A DNA stretch of 64,000 nt from Candidatus Schekmanbacteria bacterium (GCA_016219965.1 JACRJM010000003.1:62001-126000), one strand, 5' to 3'. Positions 43,825 to 53,645 are shown, numbered from the stretch's first letter. Numbers and translations are program-made. The notes: a model not told the origin generated them from the sequence alone.

Positions 43825-46686
43825 ATGTCATCCATTAAAACAAATTCAAAACATATAGAAGTAGTTACTAACCCAATTTCTGCATCTGACTGTTCACGCT
43901 GCGAAAATCGCTTAAGAGAGAAACTTCATACAATCCGGGGTATCGATGAGCTGAGTTTTCTTAAAGACACCTCCCAGGTAAAAATATCGTATGATCCAAA
44001 TCTGATTCAGGTGGATACCATAAGAGAGATTGTAAAGAAAGAAGGAGCTCAAATTGACAGCCGTTTCAGGCACGAAGACCTTGAGCTCACTGGTCTTGAC
44101 TGCCCGGACTGCGCCTCAAAGGTTGAAAAATCCATAAACAACATGAAGGGCATTGAGTGGTGTTCGGTAAATTATGCAACCTCGAAAATGTTCGTCGAAT
44201 TTATGGGCGACACTGTGTCACTTTCAGAGATAACAAGCGCTGTACATTCCTTCGGTTATGACATACGTGATGCCGGCACTTCAACAACAGACAGGAAGAT
44301 GGTTTTCAATATAAGAGGCATGGACTGTGCTGATTGTGCGGCAAAGCTTGAAAAGCAGATGAACAATCTTGACGGAGTGCATGAAGTCTGGGTTGATTTC
44401 AATCTTTCCAGAATGACGGTAAAATATAAGGAACTGCCTGGAATGATAGACAGGATAATACATCTTGTCGACAAAGCCGGCTATTCGGCAATTCTGCTAA
44501 ACGAAGACACCGGAAAGAGCCTTTCCATAATCTCATGGATTAAAAAAGACCGGAAAGCAATATCCACCTCAATCTGCGGGCTCTTCATTCTTCTTGGATA
44601 TATGGGACGGTTCACTCCTTATAATATGCTTGAGTATATTTTCTTCGGCCTTGCAATGCTGGCAGGCGGCTTTTATACCGCAAGGGCAGGATTCACCGCT
44701 TTAAGATATAAAACAATTGATATGAACTTTCTGATGTCTATCGCTGTTGCAGGTGCTGTAGCCATAGGTGAATGGGAAGAAGCCGCAATGGTAGTTTTTC
44801 TCTTCTCTCTTGGTAATGTCCTTCAAAACTACACAATGGATAAGACCAGAAACTCCCTTAAATTCCTGATGGATCTTTCTCCAAAGGAGGCAAGAATCAA
44901 AAAGAGAGAAACCATAATCTCTGTTCCGGTTGCGAACGTGAACATAGCGGACATCATGATAGTACTGCCGGGAGAAAAAATCGCCATGGACGGAATAGTA
45001 ACCTCAGGGGAATCAGAAGTAAATCAAGCCCCAATTACAGGTGAATCCATTCCGGTTGTTAAGATTGAGGGGAACGAGGTTTTTGCAGGAACAATAAACG
45101 GCTCTGGAATGATGGAGGTAAGAATTACCAAACTATATGAAGAGACAACTCTTTCAAAAATAATTCACCTTGTAGAAGAGGCACAGGCTCAAAAAGCCCC
45201 ATCCCAGCTTTTTGTAGATAAATTCGCAAAATATTATACGCCTGCTGTTATAATAACAGCTACCCTCATAGTCGCCTTGCCAGTATTGTTATTTGGTGGT
45301 TCATTTAATGACTGGTTTTATAAAGGATTGATGCTGCTTGTCATATCCTGCCCCTGCGCCCTTGTGATTTCAACACCTGTATCCATTGTATCCGCAATAG
45401 GAAATGCATCACGCAACGGAGTTCTTATCAAAGGTGGCGCATACCTCGAGGAAGCAGGGAAAATAAATGTCGTGGCTTTTGACAAGACCGGCACCCTTAC
45501 AAAAGGACATGCCGGGATTACTGATATAATAGGTCTTAACGGATTAAGTGAAACTGAAGTCCTTCAGTATGCTGCATCAATTGAACAGCGCTCAGAGCAT
45601 CCCATAGGCAGGATAATAAAGATGGAAGCAGATGTAATGGGATTGACACTTTTCCGCGTATCAAAATCAAAGTCGCTCACAGGAAAAGGAGTTGAATCTG
45701 AGATAAACGGAAAACTTTACTATGTCGGAAGCCATCGCCTTGCAGACGAGACAGGGATTGAGCACACAAGAAGCGAAGAAGAGCTCATGGAAGAACTTGA
45801 ATCGAGCGGGAAAACTGTGCTTCTCGTTGCTGACCAGAAAAAACTCATCGGGATAATTGCTCTTCGTGACATGATAAGGGAAGAAAGCAGACATGCGATT
45901 GCAGAACTTAAATCAGCAGGGATTAAAAGAATTATAATGCTTACCGGGGATAACCGGAAAACTGCAGAAGTCGTTGCAAAAGATCTCGGCATAGATGAAT
46001 TCAGGGCACAGCTTCTTCCGGAAGACAAAGTAGATGCTGTAAAAGAGCTTAGAGCCCTGTACGGCAATATTGCTATGGTAGGAGAAGGGATAAATGATGC
46101 ACCTGCACTTGCCGCATCTGATGTTGCAATAGCTTTGGGCGTTGCTGGGACTGATACTGCACTTGAGACAGCAGACATAGCGCTCATGTCCGATGATATG
46201 TCAAACATTCCCTTTACGCTCAAACTCAGCAGAAAAGCTCTTGGTATAATAAAAGGTAACATAGCTTTTTCCCTTATTGTAAAGGCGGCATTCTTTGTTC
46301 TTGTATTCTCAGGGCTTTCAAATCTCTGGATGGCCGTGCTTGCAGACACAGGGACATCACTTATAGTTATCGCTAACGGTATGAGGCTTCTGAGATTTGG
46401 TTCAAAAAGAAAGAACATCTCCGAGCTTGAACATGCCCATTCACATGAAAGCGAAGAGACTTGCGGATGCGGGCAGGACCACGATCATGAACATGATGAA
46501 GATGAACACGAACATATGGAAGCGTCAGCATGCGGTTGCGGACATGACCATCACGAACATCATGAAGAGCATGACCACGAAGATGAACATACTCATAAAG
46601 AATATTGGGAAGAGGATGAGCACAAAGATGCTCATTATTCAGAGTGCGGATGTGGACATGACCACGAACACGGGCATAAGCATTAA
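43825..46686 (+). CDS. Zn/Cd/Pb-exporting P1B-type ATPase with three HMA domains and His/Cys-rich tail
   Basis: This 953-residue ZntA/CadA-like pump is larger than usual. Three N-terminal HMA domains carry Cys pairs at 23/26, 93/96 and 168/171. Membrane helices follow, with the CPC ion site at 509-511, TGES actuator loop, phosphorylated Asp553 in DKTGTLTKG and nucleotide-site SEHPIG at 590-595. The hinge reads GEGINDAP instead of GDGINDAP. After the last helix, residues 866-953 form a tail rich in His, Asp and Glu with three CGCG(Q/H)DH blocks that should bind metal. It follows the metal repressor by 94 nt and is probably under its control. Confidence 0.93.
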   Translation: MSSIKTNSKHIEVVTNPISASDCSRCENRLREKLHTIRGIDELSFLKDTSQVKISYDPNLIQVDTIREIVKKEGAQIDSRFRHEDLELTGLDCPDCASKVEKSINNMKGIEWCSVNYATSKMFVEFMGDTVSLSEITSAVHSFGYDIRDAGTSTTDRKMVFNIRGMDCADCAAKLEKQMNNLDGVHEVWVDFNLSRMTVKYKELPGMIDRIIHLVDKAGYSAILLNEDTGKSLSIISWIKKDRKAISTSICGLFILLGYMGRFTPYNMLEYIFFGLAMLAGGFYTARAGFTALRYKTIDMNFLMSIAVAGAVAIGEWEEAAMVVFLFSLGNVLQNYTMDKTRNSLKFLMDLSPKEARIKKRETIISVPVANVNIADIMIVLPGEKIAMDGIVTSGESEVNQAPITGESIPVVKIEGNEVFAGTINGSGMMEVRITKLYEETTLSKIIHLVEEAQAQKAPSQLFVDKFAKYYTPAVIITATLIVALPVLLFGGSFNDWFYKGLMLLVISCPCALVISTPVSIVSAIGNASRNGVLIKGGAYLEEAGKINVVAFDKTGTLTKGHAGITDIIGLNGLSETEVLQYAASIEQRSEHPIGRIIKMEADVMGLTLFRVSKSKSLTGKGVESEINGKLYYVGSHRLADETGIEHTRSEEELMEELESSGKTVLLVADQKKLIGIIALRDMIREESRHAIAELKSAGIKRIIMLTGDNRKTAEVVAKDLGIDEFRAQLLPEDKVDAVKELRALYGNIAMVGEGINDAPALAASDVAIALGVAGTDTALETADIALMSDDMSNIPFTLKLSRKALGIIKGNIAFSLIVKAAFFVLVFSGLSNLWMAVLADTGTSLIVIANGMRLLRFGSKRKNISELEHAHSHESEETCGCGQDHDHEHDEDEHEHMEASACGCGHDHHEHHEEHDHEDEHTHKEYWEEDEHKDAHYSECGCGHDHEHGHKH

Positions 46687-46893
46687 CAGCTAATCAAATA
46701 TATGCTGCTATTTTGCATACAGTTTTCATATTGAAATTTCTCTTCAGATAAACTTGCTTCCATAAAGAAAAAAATCTGGATATTACTTTTCAACTAAGCT
46801 ATACAGAAAGCCTTTGGTAAAAGGGAATGTGTCAGCAGTTGAAAGTTCTGCGGCTACTATAAGAAATAACATTCTGATACCGGTAAAATTCCT

Positions 46894-48072
46894 ATGGAAA
46901 TAAAAAAAGAGCTGATTAAGTGTGCTGATGAATTAGGAAAACAGCTTATTGCATTGAGCGGCAAGATTCATAATGCTCCTGAGCTTGGATTTGAGGAATA
47001 TAAAGCAGTCGAATGGCTTACAGGTTTTCTTAAAAAAAATGGATTTGCCGTAAAAAAAGGGATCTGCAATCTTCCGACAGCCTTTTCCGCAACATTCGAA
47101 ACCGGAAAACCGGGAATTAAAAAACCTTCAATAGCATTTATTGCTGAATATGATTCTCTGCCGGGAATAGGTCATGGCTGCGGTCATAACATAATAGGTC
47201 CTGCAAGCTGCGGTGCTGCCATCGTATTAAAAAAGATCATCTCAAAACATGGTATCAGCGCAAAGATTCATGTAATAGGAACACCTGCAGAAGAAGGGGG
47301 CGGCGGAAAAGTTCATTTGATTAAACGGGGAGCTTTTGCCGGGATTGATGCAGCCATGATGATTCATCCTGATATTAAGACCCGCGTTCGGAGCGATTTT
47401 TTAGCCAACAAACAGGTGCGATTCCATTTCTATGGCAAAGCCGCGCATGCTGCGGCATCTCCTCATGAAGGAATAAATGCACTTGATGCAGTTATTCTCA
47501 CATTTAACAGTATCAATGCAATGAGGCAGCAGCTTACACCGGATATAAGGATTCACGGGGTAATTACAGACGGAGGTGTGAGGCCAAATGTTATCCCTGA
47601 TTACTGCTCATGCTGGTTTTATGTACGGTCAAAAGAAAAAAAAGATATTTCTGTTATCTTCAATAAGGTAAAAAATTGCGCATCCGCGGCGGCAAAGGCC
47701 ACTGGATGCCGGTTTAAAGCGGAAGAAGGAGAAGTAACATATTTTCCAATGAAGCATAACCCTGCCATGGAAAACCTCTTCAGGAAAAATCTTGAAATAA
47801 TAGGAGAACCTGAAAATCTAACAGACATCAGGGGGGCAGGCTCGTCAGACATAGGAAATCTAAGCCATGTAGTCCCCACTATACATGCTGACATCAAAAT
47901 AGGAGATGGACTTAAGGGAATCCATACGGAGGAGTTTTGCAAAGCTGCCATCTCAAAATCAGGAAATAAAGGTTTAATAAGAGGAGCCTCTCTTCTTGCA
48001 ATGACAGGATACGACCTTCTGTCAAATCCCCAAAACTTGAATAAAGTAAAATTGGAATTCAGAAAATATTAA
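46894..48072 (+). CDS. M20-family amidohydrolase (AbgB/M20D type)
   Basis: This 392-residue metal-dependent amidohydrolase has the family motifs GHGCGHNIIGPAS for the metal site, TPAEEGGGGKVHLI with the catalytic Glu, an inserted dimerisation domain (KAAHAAASPHEGINALDAV) and a C-terminal site near GAGSSDIGNLSHVVP. Relatives cleave aminobenzoyl-glutamate, amino-acid amides or acylated dipeptides; the substrate here is unknown. No ribosome site is obvious before the ATG. The uppP gene begins at the very next base. Confidence 0.85.
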   Translation: MEIKKELIKCADELGKQLIALSGKIHNAPELGFEEYKAVEWLTGFLKKNGFAVKKGICNLPTAFSATFETGKPGIKKPSIAFIAEYDSLPGIGHGCGHNIIGPASCGAAIVLKKIISKHGISAKIHVIGTPAEEGGGGKVHLIKRGAFAGIDAAMMIHPDIKTRVRSDFLANKQVRFHFYGKAAHAAASPHEGINALDAVILTFNSINAMRQQLTPDIRIHGVITDGGVRPNVIPDYCSCWFYVRSKEKKDISVIFNKVKNCASAAAKATGCRFKAEEGEVTYFPMKHNPAMENLFRKNLEIIGEPENLTDIRGAGSSDIGNLSHVVPTIHADIKIGDGLKGIHTEEFCKAAISKSGNKGLIRGASLLAMTGYDLLSNPQNLNKVKLEFRKY

Positions 48073-48876
48073 ATGGGACTTATACACTCCATAATACTGG
48101 GAATGATTCAGGGGTTAGGGGAATTCCTGCCTATATCAAGCTCAGGACATCTTGTCGTAATCCCTCAGATATTGAGATGGGAAGACCAGGGATTAGCGTT
48201 TGATGTTGCATTACATATTGGGACATTGTTTGCAGTTATTTATTATTTCAGGCAGGAAATAGCAAAATTAATCTTTTCCTTTGCTGAAGGAATATTCAGT
48301 TTTAGTCCTTTCTCAGACAAAGACAGCCGCTTTTGCTGGTATATATTAGCTGCCACAGTCCCGGGTGCAGTTGCAGGATACCTTCTCGAAAAGCAGGTTG
48401 AGACAGTCTTTAGAAACCCGGCAATTGTCGCAACCACCATGATATTACTTGGAATCATTCTTTTTTACGCTGACAGAAAGACAAAAGTTTCAACCATGCT
48501 TAACGAGATTTCCTTTGGAACTGCTATGATAATAGGTTTATCTCAGGCATTAGCTGTAATCCCCGGAGTTTCAAGGTCAGGCATTACTATATCAATGGCA
48601 CTTCTTCTTAATATGAAAAGAGATGACGCAGCAAGGTTTTCATTTCTTCTTTCTATCCCCATTATTGGAGGAGCAGGTCTGCTTGAAATAAAGGAACTTT
48701 TCAGGACAGGATTTTCATCAGACATTTTAACAGGAATGGCTTCTGCTGCAATTTTCGGATTTTTGAGCATCAAATATCTGCTCGCATATGTGCGGACTAA
48801 AAACTATCTCCCATTTGTCTGGTACCGTTTTTTGTTTGGAGCAATCGTACTGGGATGGATTTTCCTTTCCAGATGA
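48073..48876 (+). CDS. uppP: Undecaprenyl-diphosphate phosphatase (BacA)
   Basis: This 267-residue inner-membrane enzyme removes a phosphate from undecaprenyl diphosphate to recycle the carrier for peptidoglycan and O-antigen. It has the two family motifs QGLGEFLPISSSGHLV and PGVSRSGITIS, which face each other in the active site, and about eight membrane helices. Its start follows the M20 stop with no gap, so the two are coupled. High expression of this enzyme gives bacitracin tolerance in other bacteria. Confidence 0.96.
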   Translation: MGLIHSIILGMIQGLGEFLPISSSGHLVVIPQILRWEDQGLAFDVALHIGTLFAVIYYFRQEIAKLIFSFAEGIFSFSPFSDKDSRFCWYILAATVPGAVAGYLLEKQVETVFRNPAIVATTMILLGIILFYADRKTKVSTMLNEISFGTAMIIGLSQALAVIPGVSRSGITISMALLLNMKRDDAARFSFLLSIPIIGGAGLLEIKELFRTGFSSDILTGMASAAIFGFLSIKYLLAYVRTKNYLPFVWYRFLFGAIVLGWIFLSR

Positions 48877-48961
48877 CTAAGTTGACTTTATAAGTAATAA
48901 TAGCCAGCTTCACTTATTAAACCAGATAAAATCCAAACAACATCAATTTCAATAACAAATA

Positions 48962-49019
48962 ATAATCATTATTTATCAATAAGATTATCTTGACACATAC
49001 TATAATTTTCTACTAAACT
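48962..49019 (+). promoter_or_regulatory. cysK upstream region: Fur-like site and candidate promoter
   Basis: ATAATCATTATT (48962-48973) repeats the core of the Fur-like site before ribE. TTGACA (48990-48995), 18 nt, TAAACT (49014-49019) is a candidate promoter about 40 nt before the cysK start. A short TACTA/TAGTA inverted repeat follows the -10. All parts are short and AT-rich. Confidence 0.3.
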
Positions 49020-49062
49020 AATCCCTAGTAAGATAATAATATTTAAGAAACAGGAGATTTAT

Positions 49063-50010
49063 ATGCTTAACATTAAAGAAAACATAGCCCAGCTCATTGG
49101 CAATACTCCATTAGTGAAACTACAGAGAGTCACAAAGGGAATAGACGCAGATGTTATCGTAAAGCTTGAAAGCTTTAATCCCTTTAACAGCGTCAAAGAC
49201 CGGATTGGCGTCAGCATGATTGAAGCCGCCGAGAAAGCAAACTTAATTGATAAAGATACAGTTATAGTTGAAGGTACTAGCGGGAATACAGGAATCGGAC
49301 TTGCATTCGTATGCGCAGCAAAAGGATATAAATTGATACTTACGATGCCTGATTCCATGTCGATTGAAAGAAGGATGCTGCTTAAGGCATTGGGGGCTGA
49401 GATAATACTTACGCCCGGCGCAGAAGGGATGAGAAGGGCTGTGGCAGAAGCAGAGGAAGTTGCGAAAAGATATAAAAAATCTTTTATTCCACGCCAGTTT
49501 GACAACTCTGCAAACCCGGAGATCCATTACAAGACTACCGGCCCTGAAATATGGCGTGATACTGACGGGATGATAGACATACTCGTCGCAGGTGTGGGAA
49601 CGGGAGGAACACTTACCGGTACAGGGAAATATTTACGGGAAAAAAAGCCGGATATTTATATTGTTGCAGTTGAGCCAAAGGGCTCTCCAGTACTTTCCGG
49701 AGGAAAACCAGGTGCACACAAGTTACAGGGGATAGGCGCAGGGTTTGTACCCACAATCCTCGATACCAAGATTTACAATGAAGTTTACACTGCAAGGCTT
49801 AAAAGTTCCGTTGATATGGCAAGAAGGCTCGCAAAAGAGGAAGGCATTTTCGTAGGAATATCGTCCGGAGCCATTGCGTGTGCCGCACTTGAAATTGCAG
49901 GAAGAAAAGAAAACAGAAAAAAGAGAATAGTGGCAATACTTCCTGATTTCGGAGAAAGATACCTTTCAACGTTCCTGTTCAAAGAGGAAGAACCTCTGCC
50001 GCAAGAGTAA
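49063..50010 (+). CDS. cysK: Cysteine synthase A
   Basis: This 315-residue PLP enzyme makes cysteine from O-acetylserine and sulfide. Motifs are the [12 protein letters not shown] start, Schiff-base Lys in [22 protein letters not shown], the phosphate cup [10 protein letters not shown] and [12 protein letters not shown]. It matches standard CysK better than the paralogue at 29368. A CAGGAG ribosome site precedes the ATG. The acyltransferase gene starts 38 nt later, which suggests a two-gene unit, although that partner is not a canonical serine acetyltransferase. Confidence 0.95.
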   Translation: MLNIKENIAQLIGNTPLVKLQRVTKGIDADVIVKLESFNPFNSVKDRIGVSMIEAAEKANLIDKDTVIVEGTSGNTGIGLAFVCAAKGYKLILTMPDSMSIERRMLLKALGAEIILTPGAEGMRRAVAEAEEVAKRYKKSFIPRQFDNSANPEIHYKTTGPEIWRDTDGMIDILVAGVGTGGTLTGTGKYLREKKPDIYIVAVEPKGSPVLSGGKPGAHKLQGIGAGFVPTILDTKIYNEVYTARLKSSVDMARRLAKEEGIFVGISSGAIACAALEIAGRKENRKKRIVAILPDFGERYLSTFLFKEEEPLPQE

Positions 50011-50048
50011 TAAATATAAAACAACAACTTTATTTTTTGAGGATTAAA

Positions 50049-50933
50049 ATGGCTATACAAGAATTAAAACTAGACAAAGAAGTACAGCAGAAGAAGGCTT
50101 TAAGATACATTGAAATTGACAAGAAAATAGGAAATATCTTTGACAACTTTCTGGCTGATCTTGAGTCGAGGATATCCAGGGGAAAAGAAGACCCAAACAT
50201 AATTTGCAGGGACACTCTCCTGGACCTCTATCTTGGGAAAGAATACAACTACGATGAAATAATAGAAAGCAGCAAAGCCTCTTTAGCTCTTAAAACCTCA
50301 GTTGCAAACTTCGATTCAAGAAATATAACATTCGAAGCTGAATATTATGACAATATTGATGAAAAGAAATTCCATGCCGTAAAACCATACATATGGCTAT
50401 GGATGATGTTTGACCGCTCGCCTGCCGGCAGGAACCTTCATCTCGGATTTCCAATGAGAAGACTGCTTGCAAAAAAGATATTCAAAAAGTGCGGAAAAAA
50501 CTTTAAAGCCTTTCAGGACATAGAACTTTCCTTTGGATATAACATTTCAGTCGGCGACAACGTAGTAGTACACAGGAAAGTGCTCCTCGATGACAGGGGA
50601 GAAATCATAATAGAAGACGGCGCATCAATATCGGATTATGTCAACATCTACTCCCACTCGCATTCCATATTTGATGCAGGCGATGTGACTTTAGGGAAAA
50701 CCATTATCCACAAGGGATCAAGACTTACATACCACTCCACAGTTTTATCAGGTGTACGTGTCGGGCAGGATTCAATGGTAGGCGCAATGGGTCTTGTGAC
50801 AAGGGATGTGCGTAACTACCATATCAATGTCGGAATCCCTGCAAAGAGCGTTCGTGTGAAAGAAGGAGTCTGTCTGGATATATGCACTGACAAGACGTGC
50901 AAGACAAAGGGAAAACCGCACTCAAAGCATTAA
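50049..50933 (+). CDS. Left-handed beta-helix (hexapeptide) acyltransferase
   Basis: This protein of about 294 residues has a helical N-terminal half (1-150) of unclear role, then hexapeptide repeats from FGYNISVGDNVVVHRKVLLDD through the loop NIYSHSHSIF with the likely catalytic His, to VGAMGLVTRDV and NVGIPAKSVRVKEG. The C-terminus has three Cys in CLDICTDKTC. It is related to maltose/serine-type O-acetyltransferases, but lacks the signature of CysE. The ATG at 50049 is chosen because TGAGG lies 6 nt upstream; a TTG at 50037 would include that site. One base separates it from the convergent peptidase gene. Confidence 0.75.
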   Translation: MAIQELKLDKEVQQKKALRYIEIDKKIGNIFDNFLADLESRISRGKEDPNIICRDTLLDLYLGKEYNYDEIIESSKASLALKTSVANFDSRNITFEAEYYDNIDEKKFHAVKPYIWLWMMFDRSPAGRNLHLGFPMRRLLAKKIFKKCGKNFKAFQDIELSFGYNISVGDNVVVHRKVLLDDRGEIIIEDGASISDYVNIYSHSHSIFDAGDVTLGKTIIHKGSRLTYHSTVLSGVRVGQDSMVGAMGLVTRDVRNYHINVGIPAKSVRVKEGVCLDICTDKTCKTKGKPHSKH

Positions 50934-50934
50934 T

Positions 50935-52011
50935 TTACAACTCAAAGATTTTTTTGATTTGTTTTGTGAGGACTTCTGCTCCTTCTTTTTTTATGAGCAC
51001 CATGTCCTCTATGCGCACACCGAATTTCCCGGGGATATATAAACCTGGTTCTATGGTTAATACCATCCCCTCTTCTATCTTCTGTGTTATCCCTTTTGTT
51101 ACTGCCGGTTCTTCGTGGATATCAAGACCTACTCCATGACCTAGACCATGCCCGAAGTATTTTCCCATATTTTCTTTTGCGAAAACATCCCTTGCATAAG
51201 CATCAAGCTCTCCGCATGTCATACCGCTTTTTGCCCCCCTTAATGCAGCAGACTGAGCTTTGAATACAAGGTTGTAAATCTTAAGTTTTTCGGCTGATGC
51301 TTTTCCGAGGCAGAATGTCCTTGTTATATCTGAATGGTAGCCTTTATAGACACAGCCAAAATCTATGGTTATGATATCACCCTGCTTTATTTTTTTGTTT
51401 CCCGCTACACCATGAGGAAGAGCCGACCTATATCCTGATGCCACTATAAAGTCGAAAGCCATTTTCTCCGCACCAAGTTTTTTAAGCCTGTACTCTAGCT
51501 CAACTGCTACATCCCGCTCACTTATCCCGGCCTTTAAAACAGCCATTGTCTGGGCTAAACTTTTGTTTGAAATAATTATTGCATCCCTGATCAGGTTTAT
51601 TTCCTCTTCATCCTTTATGGAACGTAATTTTTCAATAATTCCGGAAACAGGCACGAGCTTTACGCTGCTTAGAATTTTTTTAAGATTGTTAAAGAGACTG
51701 AGTGTGAGGTTCCCCTCTTCTACTGCTAATTTTTTTATTTTTTCCTTTTTGCAGACATCCGCAGCACCTTCAACAGAAGACCTGAATTCGAGTATTTTTG
51801 AACAAGCCACCTCTTTTTCAGACTGTTCGATATACCTGAAATCTGTAATGAAAAACGATTTATTCTGCGTAACTATCATTGAAGCGGTAGTACCTGTAAA
51901 ACCGGATATATAACGGATGTTAATGAGGTTTGTTACCAGGATTGCCTGAATATTATTTTTTCTTAAGAAATCTTTTACTTTTCTTATTCGTTTAGCTGTA
52001 TTGTCCTTCAC
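50935..52011 (-). CDS. Xaa-Pro aminopeptidase / M24 metallopeptidase
   Basis: This 358-residue M24B peptidase cleaves N-terminal residues before proline. It has the creatinase-like N-terminal domain and the catalytic domain with dinuclear-metal ligands in ITIDFGCVYKGYHSDITRTF, GHGLGHGVGLDIHEEP and MVLTIEPGLYIPGKFGVRIEDM. All ligand positions look intact. It is second in an aroQ-pepP pair with an 11-nt gap. The efp gene that commonly follows this pair in other bacteria is absent; the next gene is convergent. Confidence 0.93.
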   Translation of the reverse strand: MKDNTAKRIRKVKDFLRKNNIQAILVTNLINIRYISGFTGTTASMIVTQNKSFFITDFRYIEQSEKEVACSKILEFRSSVEGAADVCKKEKIKKLAVEEGNLTLSLFNNLKKILSSVKLVPVSGIIEKLRSIKDEEEINLIRDAIIISNKSLAQTMAVLKAGISERDVAVELEYRLKKLGAEKMAFDFIVASGYRSALPHGVAGNKKIKQGDIITIDFGCVYKGYHSDITRTFCLGKASAEKLKIYNLVFKAQSAALRGAKSGMTCGELDAYARDVFAKENMGKYFGHGLGHGVGLDIHEEPAVTKGITQKIEEGMVLTIEPGLYIPGKFGVRIEDMVLIKKEGAEVLTKQIKKIFEL

Positions 52012-52022
52012 GGCAGGCTGCT

Positions 52023-52478
52023 TTATCTCTTCTGCTTGCTGTTGCCTTTTAGGTAATCAATGGCTGCCATGAGAGCAAAGATATAGCTTTTGCTTCCGAA
52101 GCCTGATATAGTCCCTATCGCTATGTCGGAAAGCATAGATTTGCGGCGGAATTCTTCACGGGCATAGATGTTTGAAAGATGTACTTCTATTACCGGAATG
52201 CTTGTTGAAAGGAAAGCATCCCTTATACTTATTGATGTATGCGTAAGCCCGCCCGGATTTATAATGATAAGCTCAACCTTTTTGTATGATCTGTGGATTA
52301 TATCAATTATTTCGCCTTCATAATTCGACTGGAAAAATTTGATATCGATTCCAGCTTTTTTTGCAATATTTTCCAGGCTCTGGTTTATTGAAGCAAGGGT
52401 TGCCTTTCCATAAACTTCAGGCTCGCGTATACCAAGCATGTTGAGATTGGGGCCATTGATTATGAGCACAGTAGGCAT
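52023..52478 (-). CDS. aroQ: 3-dehydroquinate dehydratase, type II
   Basis: This 151-residue shikimate-pathway enzyme has INGPNLNMLGIREPEVYG, the flexible loop with the catalytic Tyr, FQSNYEGEIIDIIH, NPGGLTHTSISIRDA and IPVIEVHLSNIYAREEFRRKS. It is complete and of standard length. It heads the unit with the Xaa-Pro peptidase. The preceding pathway enzyme, dehydroquinate synthase, is also in the window at 54700 but in a different transcript. Confidence 0.96.
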   Translation of the reverse strand: MPTVLIINGPNLNMLGIREPEVYGKATLASINQSLENIAKKAGIDIKFFQSNYEGEIIDIIHRSYKKVELIIINPGGLTHTSISIRDAFLSTSIPVIEVHLSNIYAREEFRRKSMLSDIAIGTISGFGSKSYIFALMAAIDYLKGNSKQKR

Positions 52479-52562
52479 AACTCTTACTCCTTAAAAGCAA
52501 TATTTGTTAGTTTGTTAATACTATCATTGCATTAAGGCTCTGTCAAATAAACTGACTCAACA

Positions 52563-52592
52563 TTGAAAACACCTGAAAATTAGTATTAAAAT
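52563..52592 (+). promoter_or_regulatory. Candidate promoter of the aldo/keto reductase gene
   Basis: TTGAAA (52563-52568), 18 nt, TAAAAT (52587-52592) lies 40 nt before the start codon. The region is AT-rich, so confidence is limited. Confidence 0.35.
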
Positions 52593-52632
52593 ATTTATAA
52601 GAGCAGTAATATTTCTCTAAGGAAAACAAAAT

Positions 52633-53490
52633 ATGGATGAATTAATCCCAATAAAAAAGATATTTGGAAATACGGGAAGAGAAGTCACCCGGGTAGGCTT
52701 AGGAGGAGAAGGAGTCCTTCGCACACAAGGCAGAAAATCCGAGGCTCGTGATGTTGTAAAAGAAGCGATAGCTCAGGGGATTACATATTTTGATTCAGCC
52801 CAGGCTTATGAAGACAGTGAGATTTATCTTGGCTCCGTATGGGGCGCATCGCCGGAAACACGGGTTAATATTTTTCAGGCAAGCAAATCTGCTTCAAGGG
52901 ATAAAAAGGGTGCGCTAAAAGATCTTGAAAACAGCCTTAAACGACTTCAGACTTCCTACCTTGATCTCTGGCAGATCCATGATGTAAGAACCAAAGAGGA
53001 TTTGGAGGAAATCTCAGGGAAAGGGGGCGCACTTGAAGCTTTCTTACAGGCAAGGAACGCAGGCAAGGTGCGCTTCATAGGTGTTACAGGACATCATGAC
53101 CCGGCAATACTTACTAAAGCAGTGACTGACTGGCCTGTAGATGCAGTCATGATGCCTGTTAATCCGGTTGAAGGTATATTGGGCGGTTTTTTGACTTCAA
53201 CATTGGATGCAGCCAAAACTAAAGGAATTGCTGTAATAGGGATGAAAGTACTTGGGGCATCGCATTACCTCTCTGCCAAGCTTAATGTAACTGCCGAACT
53301 TCTTATCAGGTATGCTCTTTCGCATGAAATTACAGTGGTGATTGTGGGATGTTCCAATATCAACGAGGTTAAAACTCTTGCGAAAGAAGGGAGCGCTTCC
53401 AATCCGCTGTCAGAGGAAGAAATAGTTCATCTTAATGACATATTTAAGCCTGAAACAAAACGACTCGCCTTCTACCGTGGTATGGTATAA
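52633..53490 (+). CDS. Aldo/keto reductase
   Basis: This 285-residue NADPH-dependent oxidoreductase folds as a TIM barrel. It has VGLGGEGVLRTQG at the start, the FDSAQAYEDSEIYLG segment with the catalytic Asp and Tyr, the LDLWQIHDV strand with the active-site His, and VGCSNINEVKTL near the end for cofactor phosphate. The substrate cannot be predicted. It may be the first gene of a unit with the small ORF and MNT-HEPN pair, since no promoter is obvious in the 40 nt between. Confidence 0.85.
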   Translation: MDELIPIKKIFGNTGREVTRVGLGGEGVLRTQGRKSEARDVVKEAIAQGITYFDSAQAYEDSEIYLGSVWGASPETRVNIFQASKSASRDKKGALKDLENSLKRLQTSYLDLWQIHDVRTKEDLEEISGKGGALEAFLQARNAGKVRFIGVTGHHDPAILTKAVTDWPVDAVMMPVNPVEGILGGFLTSTLDAAKTKGIAVIGMKVLGASHYLSAKLNVTAELLIRYALSHEITVVIVGCSNINEVKTLAKEGSASNPLSEEEIVHLNDIFKPETKRLAFYRGMV

Positions 53491-53530
53491 TTAATAACCT
53501 ATAGTTTCAGGAAGATTATAAAGAGAACAT

Positions 53531-53641
53531 ATGGAACCGACAAAAATAAAAATGGGAGAAGAGGTAGTAGAGATCCCTAAGATTCCCTATAGCTCTAAGA
53601 TTGCCGGGAAAGACTACTGCCAGATAGAGATAGAGCTATAA
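53531..53641 (+). CDS. 36-residue ORF ahead of the MNT-HEPN pair
   Basis: An ATG-started frame encodes 36 residues (MEPTKIKMGEEVVEIPKIPY then SSKIAGKDYCQIEIEL). It has alternating strand-like residues and one Cys. It ends 4 nt before the MNT start codon, so it could be translated with the pair. I do not recognise it. It may be a small partner of the toxin-antitoxin locus, a leader peptide, or a gene remnant. Confidence 0.35.
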   Translation: MEPTKIKMGEEVVEIPKIPYSSKIAGKDYCQIEIEL

Positions 53642-53645
53642 AATC

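Noticed and set aside
46397-46693. 98-residue His/Met-rich frame at the end of the metal ATPase gene
   Set aside because: It is a shadow of the repetitive His-rich tail in another frame, with no ribosome site.
46790-46870. Cobalamin-riboswitch-like stretch before the M20 gene
   Set aside because: AGGGAA and a GCAG/CTGC stem occur, but the B12-box order and remaining helices are missing.
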